Assembly: GCF_019711615.1 (NCBI RefSeq)
Contig: NZ_JAIGNS010000001.1
Coordinates: 558,001-622,000, forward strand
Length of the DNA stretch: 64,000 bases
Reading direction: 5' to 3'
Origin: Qipengyuania intermedia
GTDB taxonomy: Bacteria > Pseudomonadota > Alphaproteobacteria > Sphingomonadales > Sphingomonadaceae
Every line of letters starts with the position of its first letter. Position 1 is the first letter of the stretch. Below are positions 45,001-55,380 of the stretch, piece after piece. The position numbers and the translations under genes are program-made. The notes under the pieces were generated by a model. That model saw only the letters and a program-made list of their open reading frames with translations. It searched no databases and had not been told where the DNA came from.

Positions 45001-45578
45001 AGAGACTAGCGGTTTATTGCGGTTCCGCTTCGCCTGAAGATCCGCGTTACATCCAGCTTGCATACGATGTCGGCGCCGGCCTGGCCGAGCGCGGGATCGG
45101 CGTCGTCTATGGCGGCGGCAGGCTCGGCCTGATGGGCGCGACTGCGCGCGGCGCGCTCGATGCTGGCGGCGAAGTTATCGGCATCATTCCCGAAGCGCTG
45201 GCCAATTCGGAAGTCGCGAACCACGATTGCACAGAACTGCACACCGTTGGCGGCATGCATGAACGCAAGCAGCGCTTCACCGATCTCAGCGACGGTTTCA
45301 TCACCATTCCGGGCGGCGTCGGCACCATGGACGAGTTGTGGGAAGCAATGAGCTGGGCGCAGCTCGGCTATCATTCCAATCCTGTCGGCCTGCTCAACGC
45401 ATTCGGCTTCTACGACGAACTCATCGCCTTCAACCGCAAGATGGCGGACGTCGGCTTCGTGCGTCCCGCGCACCAGGGCATCCTCGTGCATGATACCTCG
45501 TTAAGCGGCCTGCTTCAGCAGATGGAAAGCTATTCGCCCCATACTCCGATCTTCCAGATGAAGGCGGAAGACCTCTGA
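44997..45578 (+). CDS. LOG-family nucleotide 5'-monophosphate hydrolase
   Basis: This 193-residue Rossmann-fold protein belongs to the LOG family (TIGR00730). Members cleave the ribose-phosphate from nucleoside monophosphates, notably cytokinin nucleotides, or act on unknown nucleotides. The signatures GGGRLGLMGATARGAL and PGGVGTMDELWE, which holds the catalytic and phosphate-binding residues, are intact. Its start overlaps the crtI stop (ATGA). Its stop overlaps a candidate CTG start of crtB. It therefore sits inside the carotenoid operon. No known carotenoid step needs it. Confidence 0.93.
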   Translation: MKRLAVYCGSASPEDPRYIQLAYDVGAGLAERGIGVVYGGGRLGLMGATARGALDAGGEVIGIIPEALANSEVANHDCTELHTVGGMHERKQRFTDLSDGFITIPGGVGTMDELWEAMSWAQLGYHSNPVGLLNAFGFYDELIAFNRKMADVGFVRPAHQGILVHDTSLSGLLQQMESYSPHTPIFQMKAEDL

Positions 45579-45607
45579 GCGCACAGCGACCCCTTACGAC
45601 CAGCAAT

Positions 45608-46594
45608 TTGCGCGTCACGCCTGCGCGTGCAGGTGGCGGGCGCGAGCGTGCCGCTTTGGTCGCCAAGTCCTATGAGGCGATTGCGGAAGGCTCGCACAGC
45701 TTTGCCGCCGCGTCGAAACTGTTCGACCGCACGACCCGCGAACGCTCCTGGCTTCTATACGCCTGGTGCCGCCGGTGCGACGATATCGCCGACAACCAGG
45801 ACAAGGGCGGTCCTCTGGGAGACCAAGGCGACCTCAAAAGCGCAGAAGACCGCGTACAGGCGATCCGCGTGCTGACCAGGCGCGCGCTCGACGAACAGCC
45901 CACGGCAGACTTCGCTTTCGATGCCTTCGGCCTCGTTGCGGACGAGTGCGGGCTCGACTGGGACATGGCGAACGACATGATCGGCGGCTTTGCGCTCGAC
46001 GCGACCCGCTGGCAGCCGCGGACCGAGGCCGACATGATGCGCTATTGCTATCACGTGGCCGGATCGGTCGGCATCATGATGGCGGTGATCATGGGCGTGC
46101 CCAAGGATGACGGCGAAACGCTCGACCGCGCCTGCGACCTCGGCCTTGCCTTCCAGATCGCCAATATCGCACGCGACATTACCGAGGATGCGGAGGCCGG
46201 ACGCTGCTACCTGCCCGCGACGTGGCTTGCCGAACTGGACTGGGAAGCGGGCGAACATGCCCTTCCCGAAAACCGGTTCAAGCTCGCCAGCCTGATGCCG
46301 CGCCTCATCGCGCTGATGGAAAAGCACGAAGCGGCATCGAAGCTCGGCGCGAAGAAGCTGCGCTTTCGCCAGCGCTGGGCCGTGCTTGCGGCGGCCAACA
46401 TCTACGGCGCGATCGGGCGCAAGGTTCTGAGCCGCGGCCAGCTGGCCTGGGACAAGCGCGTGCGCGTCGGCGGGCTGGAGAAAAGCTGGCACGTCACCAC
46501 CGCCTTTTTCGAAGCGCTGTGGAACCGTCCGAGCGGGCCGCAGGAACCGATCATCTGGTCGCGGCACGATTTCAGGCCCGTCGCCGGTTGGTAG
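45608..46594 (+). CDS. crtB: Phytoene synthase CrtB
   Basis: CrtB joins two geranylgeranyl diphosphates to make phytoene, the first carotenoid. The 328-residue (or longer) protein has both aspartate-rich motifs of the squalene/phytoene synthase family (DDIADNQD and DITEDAEAGRCYLP) and the SFAAASKLF segment. The start is uncertain. The annotated TTG at 45608 has no clear ribosome binding site. In-frame sequence runs back to a CTG at 45575 that overlaps the LOG stop as CTGA, mirroring the ATGA overlaps upstream, and would give 339 residues beginning with SAQRPLTTSN. GGCGGAAG precedes it. Confidence 0.94.
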   Translation: MRVTPARAGGGRERAALVAKSYEAIAEGSHSFAAASKLFDRTTRERSWLLYAWCRRCDDIADNQDKGGPLGDQGDLKSAEDRVQAIRVLTRRALDEQPTADFAFDAFGLVADECGLDWDMANDMIGGFALDATRWQPRTEADMMRYCYHVAGSVGIMMAVIMGVPKDDGETLDRACDLGLAFQIANIARDITEDAEAGRCYLPATWLAELDWEAGEHALPENRFKLASLMPRLIALMEKHEAASKLGAKKLRFRQRWAVLAAANIYGAIGRKVLSRGQLAWDKRVRVGGLEKSWHVTTAFFEALWNRPSGPQEPIIWSRHDFRPVAGW

Positions 46595-46632
46595 CTTGAA
46601 GCGCGCGCGCCTCTGGCGTAGCGACGTCCAGC

Positions 46633-47131
46633 ATGAGAGGACACATCATCTTGGCCGCAGCTTTGCTGGCTGCCCCAGCCCACGCAAACGACACCGCAGA
46701 CATGCTCAGCGACGAACAACGCGCTGTAGCCGCAGGGGTCGATGCCTTCTTCGACGCACTACGTAGCGACGACAAGACCGCGCTCGCCAATACATTGGTG
46801 CCCGAAGGGCTAATCTTCATCCATAACCGGATGGAAGCGGGCAATTGGAAGATAAGTCAGCGGACAGCCGTCGATCACCTCCGTAGCTGGCTCGATACGC
46901 CACCAGGGCTCGACGAAACGATGACTTATGACACGATCCTCGTGGATGGAGACATGGCGCAGGTCTGGGGACCCTACAGCTTTCATGCCGACGACAAGGT
47001 CATCCACTGTGGAGTCAATTCGATGAGCATGGTCAGGACCGGGGACGGATCGTGGAAGGTCGGCAACGTCAGTTTCACGATGGTCCCTCCGTCGCAATGC
47101 GCAGCGGTCGGCGCAGATTGGGTCGCCAAAG

Positions 47132-47142
<11 letters not shown>
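46633..47142 (+). CDS. Exported NTF2/SnoaL-like protein
   Basis: This 169-residue protein has a signal peptide (MRGHIILAAALLAAPAHA) and a domain with the pattern of DUF4440/SnoaL-like NTF2 folds (AVAAGVDAFFDALRSDDKTALANTLVPEG is the usual first helix region). Such domains are small binding or isomerase-like folds, and the function is unknown. It overlaps the start of the carboxylase alpha gene by 11 bases, which implies co-transcription. Confidence 0.8.
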
Positions 47143-49045
<1,903 letters not shown>

Positions 49046-49101
49046 GGCTTCCCTTTCGCTCCGACCCTTGCAAGCGTGCCCGCCGAGGAGAGAGGGCACG
49101 C

Positions 49102-50652
49102 ATGAGCTGGCAGGACGAACTCGACGAATTGCGCCGACGCGAAGCGCTCGCCGAACAGATGGGCGGCGAGGAAAAGGTTTCGCGCCAGCACGCGCGCGGC
49201 AAGATGGATGCCCGCGCCCGGCTCGCCGCGCTGGTCGACGACGGCAGTTTCCGCGAGATCGGCAAGATCGCGGGCAAGGCCAGCTATGACGAAAACGGCG
49301 ACCTTGCCGGTATCCTCCCTGCCCCCTTCCTGTTTGGAAAAGCGCTGATCGATGGCCGCCCGGTCGTCGCCACGGCAGACGATTTCACCATTCGCGGCGG
49401 TGCGGCCGATGCGGGCATTTCCCGCAAGATGGTGCAGGCCGAAAAGATGGCGCACGAGCTGAAGCTGCCCCTCATCCGCATGATCGACGGCACGGGCGGC
49501 GGCGGCAGCGTCAAGACGCTCGAACAGATCGGCGCGACCTATATTCCCGCCGTGCCGGGATGGTCGGACGTGGTGAAGAACCTCGATACCGTGCCCGTCG
49601 TCGCCCTCGCGCTCGGCCCGACGGCCGGGCTTGGCGCGGCGCGCGCGGTGGCGAGCCATTATTCGATCATGGTGAAGGGCCTCAGCCAGATCTTCGCCGC
49701 CGGTCCCGCCGTGGTCGACGGCCTCGGCGATAGTTACAAGGGATCGACCGATCACAACCAGGCCAAGGAAGACCTCGGCGGGAGCGGCATCCATACCCGC
49801 AACGGCGTGATCGACGACGAGGTGGCCAGCGAGGCCGAAGCCTTCGCCCGCGCGCGTCATTTCCTCTCCTTCATGCCCGAACACGTCGGCCAGTTCGCGC
49901 GCCGTTCCAATTGCACCGATCCGGTCCACCGCCGCGAGGAGGCCCTGCTCTCCCTCGTCCCGCGCGAGGACAAGCAGGTCTATTCCATGCGCCGCTGCAT
50001 GGAGATGGTGTTCGACCAGGGCACCGTGTTCGAGATCGGCCGTATGTGGGGCCGCGCCTGCATCACCGCGCTCGCCCGCCTCGACGGCTGGCCGGTCATG
50101 GTTCTGGCAAGCGACCCCAGCTACCTCGGCGGTTCGTGGGAGGCGAAGACGAGCGAGAAAGTCGAACGTTTCGTAAAGCTTGCCGACCAGTTCCGCCTGC
50201 CGATCGTCCATCTCGTCGACAACCCCGGTTTCATGATCGGGCGCGAGGCGGAAATGGCGGGTACGATCCGTTACGGCGTGCAGGCGATGAACGCGATCTA
50301 CAAGGCCAGCGTCCCGCTCGCCTCTGTCGTGCTGCGCCGCGCCTACGGCATTGCGGGCAGCGCGATGAGCAATGCGGAGACGTACCAGTACCGTTTCTGC
50401 TGGCCGTCGGGCGATTGGGGTTCGCTACCCATCGCGGGCGGGCTGGAGGTGGCCTACAAGTCGGAACTGGAGGCGGCGGAGGACCCTGTGGCGGAACTGG
50501 CCGCCATTCGCGAACGGCTGGACAAGGTCACCTCGCCCTTCCGCAGCGCCGAACGCTTCAATGTCGAGGACATCATCGACCCGCGCGATACGCGGCCCTT
50601 GCTATGCGAATTTGCCGATCTCGCCTGGCGACGCCTGCACGCCGAAGCCTAG
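49102..50652 (+). CDS. Acyl-CoA carboxylase beta subunit (carboxyltransferase)
   Basis: This 516-residue carboxyltransferase transfers the carboxyl group from biotin to an acyl-CoA. It shows the two crotonase-fold halves: TADDFTIRGGAADAGI and GTGGGGSVKTL in the first, VDNPGFMIGREAE and YGIAGSAMSN in the second. Length fits PccB/MccB-type subunits. It starts 56 bases after the alpha subunit. The last bases overlap the convergent MFS gene by four. Distinguishing propionyl- from methylcrotonyl- or geranyl-CoA carboxylase requires alignment. The absence of isovaleryl-CoA genes nearby gives no help. Confidence 0.9.
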   Translation: MSWQDELDELRRREALAEQMGGEEKVSRQHARGKMDARARLAALVDDGSFREIGKIAGKASYDENGDLAGILPAPFLFGKALIDGRPVVATADDFTIRGGAADAGISRKMVQAEKMAHELKLPLIRMIDGTGGGGSVKTLEQIGATYIPAVPGWSDVVKNLDTVPVVALALGPTAGLGAARAVASHYSIMVKGLSQIFAAGPAVVDGLGDSYKGSTDHNQAKEDLGGSGIHTRNGVIDDEVASEAEAFARARHFLSFMPEHVGQFARRSNCTDPVHRREEALLSLVPREDKQVYSMRRCMEMVFDQGTVFEIGRMWGRACITALARLDGWPVMVLASDPSYLGGSWEAKTSEKVERFVKLADQFRLPIVHLVDNPGFMIGREAEMAGTIRYGVQAMNAIYKASVPLASVVLRRAYGIAGSAMSNAETYQYRFCWPSGDWGSLPIAGGLEVAYKSELEAAEDPVAELAAIRERLDKVTSPFRSAERFNVEDIIDPRDTRPLLCEFADLAWRRLHAEA

Positions 50653-51914
50653 GCGTCTTCGGGCATTTTCTCGCCGAACAATTCCCCGCGCTCGGAGAAC
50701 AGCACGAAAGCAAGGCTCAACACTGCCGTGACCAGCAGCGCTGCCGCAAGCGGGCGGGCGGTGCCGTCATAGGCATAGCCCACGAAGGCCCCCAGCAAGG
50801 CCCCACTGGTCATGCGCAGGAAGCCCTGCGCCGAAGACGCCGCGCCGGCGATGTGGCGGAAGGGCTGCAAGGCGATGCTGCCGAAATTCGCGCCGATGAA
50901 GCCGAGCAGGCTCATGTTCGCCGCCATCAGCGGGACGAAGGTCCACAGCGTTTCGTCGGGCTGGTTGGCGAAATAGAGCTGCGCCGCCGCCACCGCTATA
51001 AAGGCGAACAACGCCGCGTGGCTGACCTTGCGCGCGCCGAAACGTTCGACGATCCGGCTGTTCGACCAATTGGCCAGCGCCATGCAGCCTGCGCAGATGG
51101 CGAAGATCAGCGGGAAGCGGTCGCCCGCCCCGAAAGCCTCGCCGATCAGCTGCTGCGAGGAATTGATGAAGCCGAACAACCCGCCGAAGACCAGCGCGCT
51201 GCCGAGCGTGTAGCCGATGGTCTCGCGCAAGGTGACCGCACTCTTCATGTTGCGCGCGATGGGACCGATGCGGATTTCCTGCCGGTCTTCCTCGTGCAGC
51301 GTCTCCGGCAGGCGGAAATAGACCCAGGCGCTCATCACCACGCCGGCCAGCGCCATGCTGGCGAAGATCCAGCGCCAGTCGCCCATCAGGACGAGCACGC
51401 CCTGCCCGATGCTGGGCGCGACTGCCGGGACGAGCAGGAAGATCACGAAGATCAGGCTCATCATGCGCGCCATCTTGTCGCCGCCCACCCGATCGCGAAT
51501 GATCGCTGGGGGAAGGGCGATGATGCCGGCTGCAAAGAAGCCCTGCGCCGCGCGCAGCAGCACCAGCATGTCGAATGTGCTGGCCAGCGCGCAGGCGATC
51601 GAAAGCGTGATGTAGAGGAACAGGGCCACGAACAGCACGGGCCTGCGCCCGTAGCGATCGGCGAAGGCACCCGGCACCAGCGTACCGATCCCTGCTGCCA
51701 GCAAATAGGCGCCGACCACGAATTGCCGGTTGTTGCCCTGGGCGCCCAGATCGCTCGCCAGGGCGTCGAGCGCGGGGAGGATGGCATCGATGCCGAAAGC
51801 ATTGAGCGCCATCAGCAGCGCCATCATCCAGATCAGCTCGCGCTCGCCGATGGGCGCGCGGGTCGCGGCCTCGGCAGGGGGGCGTTCGCCCGTCGCAAGT
51901 TGATCGTTTCGCAT
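50649..51914 (-). CDS. MFS transporter, Bcr/CflA-type drug exporter
   Basis: This 421-residue major facilitator has about twelve membrane helices. The first-helix pattern MALNAFGIDAILPALDALASDLG, the cytoplasmic loop motif FADRYGRRPVL between helices 2 and 3, and the length match the Bcr/CflA drug resistance subfamily. Such proteins pump out bicyclomycin, chloramphenicol or similar compounds. I used the ATG at 51914; an upstream Met at 51956 adds 14 residues and leaves only 23 bases to the divergent dinB. It ends overlapping the convergent carboxylase. Confidence 0.88.
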   Translation of the reverse strand: MRNDQLATGERPPAEAATRAPIGERELIWMMALLMALNAFGIDAILPALDALASDLGAQGNNRQFVVGAYLLAAGIGTLVPGAFADRYGRRPVLFVALFLYITLSIACALASTFDMLVLLRAAQGFFAAGIIALPPAIIRDRVGGDKMARMMSLIFVIFLLVPAVAPSIGQGVLVLMGDWRWIFASMALAGVVMSAWVYFRLPETLHEEDRQEIRIGPIARNMKSAVTLRETIGYTLGSALVFGGLFGFINSSQQLIGEAFGAGDRFPLIFAICAGCMALANWSNSRIVERFGARKVSHAALFAFIAVAAAQLYFANQPDETLWTFVPLMAANMSLLGFIGANFGSIALQPFRHIAGAASSAQGFLRMTSGALLGAFVGYAYDGTARPLAAALLVTAVLSLAFVLFSERGELFGEKMPEDA

Positions 51915-51979
51915 TTGCACAAAATGGCGGGTGCCGCACAAGGTTCCGCTTTGCAACCCGTATCGCTATCTGGAGTGAC

Positions 51980-53098
51980 ATGAGCGAAGCGCAGGACAGG
52001 GATGATGACGAGGAGGCCGATGGCCTGCGCAAGATCATCCACGTCGACATGGATGCCTTCTTCGCCAGCGTCGAACAGCGCGACAATCCAGACCTGCGTG
52101 GCAAGCCCGTGGCAGTCGGCGGGGCGAGCGGTCGCGGCGTCGTGGCCGCGGCCAGCTACGAAGCGCGCAAGTTCGGCGTGCGCAGCGCCATGCCCTCGGT
52201 CACAGCCAAGCGGCTGTGCCCCGATCTCATCTTCTGCAAGAGCCGCTTCGACGTCTACCGCGAAGTCTCGCAGCAGATCAGGGCGATTTTCCGCCACCAC
52301 ACCGAACTGGTCGAACCGCTCAGCCTCGACGAGGCCTATCTCGATGTGACCGAAGACCGGCTGGGCATAGGCAGCGCGACCCGCATCGCCGAGCTGATCC
52401 GGCAGGAAATCCGCGCCAAGACGAAGCTGACCGCCAGCGCCGGTGTCAGTTACAACAAGTTCCTCGCCAAGCTTGCCAGCGACCAGAACAAGCCAGATGG
52501 ACTATGCGTCATTCGCCCGGGCCAAGGCGCGGATTTCGTCCAGTCCCTGCCCGTCAGGCGGTTTCACGGCGTCGGTCCGAAGGCGGAGGAGAAGATGACC
52601 CGTCTCGGCATCGCGACAGGCGCGGACCTCGCCGCCAAGGACATCGAGTGGCTGCGCGCCCATTTCGGCAGCTTCGCCGACTATCTCTACCGCGCCGCAC
52701 GCGGCATCGACCTGCGCCCGGTGCGCGCAAGCCGGACCCGCAAGTCCGTGGGCGGAGAACGCACTTTCAGCCGCGACATCTCATCCGGCGGCGAACTGCG
52801 CGAGACGCTGGAGAACATCATCGACATCGTCTGGGAGCAGATCGAGCGCGCCGAGGCAAGCGGGCGCACGGTCACCCTGAAACTGAAATACACCGACTTC
52901 CAGATCTTCAGCCGGGCCAAGTCGGTGGCCCGCCCGATTACCGGCAAGGAGGAGTTCGCGAGCGTGTCCCGCACCCTGCTCGAAGAGGTTCTCCCGCTCC
53001 CCATGCCAATCAGGCTGATGGGGCTGACGCTATCGAAGCTCGAAAAGGACGAAGAGGAAGAACCGCGGCGCCCCGACGCGCAGCTGAGCCTGCTCTAG
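51980..53098 (+). CDS. dinB: DNA polymerase IV (Y-family, translesion)
   Basis: DinB copies past damaged bases at low fidelity. The 372-residue protein has the Y-family signatures: HVDMDAFFASVEQRD with catalytic Asp residues, EPLSLDEAYLDV with the second catalytic acidic pair, SAGVSYNKFLAKLAS, and the little-finger domain beginning near the SVGGERTF segment. The C-terminal RRPDAQLSLL is a plausible beta-clamp-binding motif. No LexA-type box is evident in the short upstream region. It is convergent with a NUDIX gene, with a four-base overlap. Confidence 0.96.
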   Translation: MSEAQDRDDDEEADGLRKIIHVDMDAFFASVEQRDNPDLRGKPVAVGGASGRGVVAAASYEARKFGVRSAMPSVTAKRLCPDLIFCKSRFDVYREVSQQIRAIFRHHTELVEPLSLDEAYLDVTEDRLGIGSATRIAELIRQEIRAKTKLTASAGVSYNKFLAKLASDQNKPDGLCVIRPGQGADFVQSLPVRRFHGVGPKAEEKMTRLGIATGADLAAKDIEWLRAHFGSFADYLYRAARGIDLRPVRASRTRKSVGGERTFSRDISSGGELRETLENIIDIVWEQIERAEASGRTVTLKLKYTDFQIFSRAKSVARPITGKEEFASVSRTLLEEVLPLPMPIRLMGLTLSKLEKDEEEEPRRPDAQLSLL

Positions 53099-53565
53099 GC
53101 GGCGTTGGCGTGCCACAAGGCCAGCCGCTCGCGCGTGCGCGGGCTCAGCGGCTCGGGCAGCGAGTGGGTGGGAAAGAAGCGCGCTTCCACGATTTCGCGG
53201 CCATCGGGTCTGGGCAGGTCGTCGATCACCGCAGCAAAGATATGTGCCGTGTGTGCGGCACCCGACAGTTCCTCTTCGATGGTGCCGATAAGCCTGATCG
53301 CGGTCGCTTCGCAGCCGACCTCTTCGCGCATCTCGCGCCGTGCCGCCTGTTCCGCCGTTTCACCGCGATCGATGCCGCCGCCGATGAAGAACCAGCCCTT
53401 GGGGCCATAGCTGTGGCGCACGAGGAGCAATTGCCCGTCGAGGTCGCGCACGATCACGCTCACCCCGTCGCGGGTCGTCCCGGTGGATTTGCGAAGCCGT
53501 GCCCGCAGACGGTAGGCGATGCGAAGGGCGAGCCGGTGTAGCGGCGCCGGGATCAGGTGAAGCAT
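53095..53565 (-). CDS. NUDIX hydrolase
   Basis: This 156-residue hydrolase has a complete Nudix box (GGIDRGETAEQAARREMREEVG) that binds magnesium and cleaves nucleoside diphosphates linked to another group. The substrate cannot be told from the sequence. An N-terminal basic helix of about 25 residues precedes the domain. Its start lies inside the last 13 bases of pgl, so the two are translationally linked. Its stop overlaps dinB. Confidence 0.9.
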   Translation of the reverse strand: MLHLIPAPLHRLALRIAYRLRARLRKSTGTTRDGVSVIVRDLDGQLLLVRHSYGPKGWFFIGGGIDRGETAEQAARREMREEVGCEATAIRLIGTIEEELSGAAHTAHIFAAVIDDLPRPDGREIVEARFFPTHSLPEPLSPRTRERLALWHANAA

Positions 53566-54173
53566 GTGACCGGTTGGCTCGAGCCCTTCAGCAGGCGCGC
53601 CACGGGCAAATCGCTTTGACCGGAAACGGCCTCGTCGAAGACGGTGCGCTTATCGGAGCCGCGGATCACGAAGGCGATCTGGCCGGAATCGAGCAATGCC
53701 GGCAGCGTCAGGCTGATCCGGTCGAACGGCGCTTCCGGCGGCAGGGGATCGGGCGTCAGGCGGATGATCCGCCGCTCTTCATCGAGCCGGGGATCGGTGT
53801 TCGGAAAGAGCGAGGCAATGTGACCGTCCGCACCCATGCCGAGCCAGGCAAGGTCGAAGTGCGGGACTGCTTCCATGATCGTCAGCGTCACCACTTCCGC
53901 ACCGGCCGGTTCAAAAAGGGCCCTCAGCTTGCCGGTGTTCGACGCCTCGTGATCTTCGGGAACGATGCGGTCGTCGTTCGGCCACACGACCAGCCGCGAG
54001 AAATCGAGATCGTGTTCGAGGAGCTTTTCTATGATCGGGAACGGTGTCGAACCACCGGGGACCGTGATCGTGACCGGCCCTTCCCTTGCGTCCAGCGCCC
54101 CGGAAAGTCGTGCGGCGAGCCAATCGGCGATCGCCTCGTCGCCTGCCCGTTCGATGATCGTTACGTCTGCCAT
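53553..54173 (-). CDS. pgl: 6-phosphogluconolactonase
   Basis: This is a 206-residue enzyme of the Pgl family, which opens 6-phosphogluconolactone in the oxidative pentose phosphate and Entner-Doudoroff routes. It shows the expected blocks TVPGGSTP, WPNDDR (the usual DER/DDR site) and LGMGADGHIASLFPN. I chose the ATG at 54173; an earlier one at 54203 overlaps the terminator region. It is not next to zwf or edd, the common partners, but is linked to a NUDIX gene. Confidence 0.92.
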   Translation of the reverse strand: MADVTIIERAGDEAIADWLAARLSGALDAREGPVTITVPGGSTPFPIIEKLLEHDLDFSRLVVWPNDDRIVPEDHEASNTGKLRALFEPAGAEVVTLTIMEAVPHFDLAWLGMGADGHIASLFPNTDPRLDEERRIIRLTPDPLPPEAPFDRISLTLPALLDSGQIAFVIRGSDKRTVFDEAVSGQSDLPVARLLKGSSQPVTCFT

Positions 54174-54187
54174 GGCCCACTCATACA

Positions 54188-54223
54188 ACAAACCCGCCCG
54201 CACCCAAGGTGCGAACGGGCTTT
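54188..54223 (-). terminator. Terminator between Dps and pgl
   Basis: CCCG..CGCACC pairs with GGTGCG..CGGG around a short loop with a small internal bulge. On the minus strand it lies just after the Dps-like gene and is followed by GGGTTTGTTG. Confidence 0.6.
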
Positions 54224-54246
54224 GAATTGGTATTTATTTGCGAAGC

Positions 54247-54708
54247 TTACTTGCTGGTCTGGTTGAGGAACCAGATACGCTCCTCGCATTCGTCGATCCA
54301 GTCGTCGACGATGCCGCTCGTGGCATTGTCGCCGACCGCTTCGGCCTCTTCCTTCACCTTGCCGAGACGATCGTGGAGCTTGCGGTTGTCGTCGCGCAAC
54401 TCCTTGACCATCGCGTCGGCCGTGATCGTCACGTCGTCCTGGTCGGCGATCTTCGTCTCGCTGGCGACCGAGCCGATAGAGGTCAGCGTATATTCGTCGT
54501 TCTTGCGCACGCGCTCGCCAAGGTCGTCGACGGTGGCGATCAGCTGCGCGGCCTGCTCGTCGAACAGGACGTGCAGGTCGCGAAAGCGCGGGCCTGCGAC
54601 GTGCCAGTGGAAGTTCTTGGTCTTCATGTAGAGCGCCAGCGTGTCAGCCAGTGCGCCGTTGAGCGCGGTGACGAGACCGGCTTTCGAATTGTTGCCGAGT
54701 TCGGCCAT
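54247..54708 (-). CDS. Dps-family DNA-starvation/ferritin-like protein
   Basis: This 153-residue protein has the Dps ferroxidase-site helix (NFHWHVAGPRFRDLHVLFDEQ region, with His and Asp/Glu ligands) and the four-helix pattern of Dps, a dodecamer that stores iron and shields DNA from peroxide. The N-terminus (MAELGNNSKAG) has few lysines, so DNA binding may be weak. I chose the ATG at 54708, preceded by AAGGGGA. Upstream starts lie in non-coding sequence. Confidence 0.93.
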   Translation of the reverse strand: MAELGNNSKAGLVTALNGALADTLALYMKTKNFHWHVAGPRFRDLHVLFDEQAAQLIATVDDLGERVRKNDEYTLTSIGSVASETKIADQDDVTITADAMVKELRDDNRKLHDRLGKVKEEAEAVGDNATSGIVDDWIDECEERIWFLNQTSK

Positions 54709-54815
54709 GGAAAATCCCCTTCTTGGATTATGAACTGTCTGCCCAACCAACGGCGGCGGGGGCGAAGGGTTTCATGGTCTTTGCCTGTTGCAGATATCGA
54801 ACAAAGCGATTCACC

Positions 54816-55370
54816 CTAATAGTATCGAACGGAAATTCCGATCAATATGGCCATGAGGAATGCGACCGCCGCCAGGACAAGCCGTATCTGGCGGTGGGGC
54901 AGGGATCGAAGCCTCTCGCCCAGGGCATAGCCGGTCGCAATCGCCGCCATGCCCCCCAATGCGCCGCCGAGCGCTGCCATCTGCGGGAATGCAAGCGCCG
55001 CACCGAGCGCGAAGACGACAAAGCGCGCCGCATCGGTCAGCTGGCGTAGCGCAAGAGCAAGACCGATTGCGAAGAGCGAGCGCGTAGGTTCCGAAGGTAT
55101 CTTTTCGCGATTGGGCCATGCAAGTTCGAGCGCGGCGAGCAGAAGCGCCATCGCGACGAACATCTGCGCCGTATTGACCGACAGCGAGGCGGATATCTTT
55201 CCGCCAGCCCAGCCTGCCAGCGCGCCCGTTGTCGCCGCGCTGGCCATACCCGCCGCCAACATGCCGGGCGAAGGCCCCAGCCTCGCTCTGAGGTCTGCAA
55301 CCAGAAGCTGGTCGCGTGCGCCGATCGAAAGCGTGAAGGCCGCGACAAGGGCGAACAGCAGCGCGCTCAT
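54816..55370 (-). CDS. Degenerate GDT1/UPF0016-like membrane protein
   Basis: This 184-residue protein has six hydrophobic segments arranged as two halves, like the TMEM165/GDT1 (UPF0016) cation transporters. The expected ExGD(K/R)(T/S)Q metal motif of each half is altered: SIGARDQLLVADL in the first, and a LRQLTDAAR-type sequence in the second. If it belongs to this family it has lost key acidic residues. The call rests on topology and the partial DQLL match. It begins 10 bases after the PhoX-like gene and is probably in its operon. Confidence 0.5.
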   Translation of the reverse strand: MSALLFALVAAFTLSIGARDQLLVADLRARLGPSPGMLAAGMASAATTGALAGWAGGKISASLSVNTAQMFVAMALLLAALELAWPNREKIPSEPTRSLFAIGLALALRQLTDAARFVVFALGAALAFPQMAALGGALGGMAAIATGYALGERLRSLPHRQIRLVLAAVAFLMAILIGISVRYY

Positions 55371-55380
55371 ATTCCGGCGA

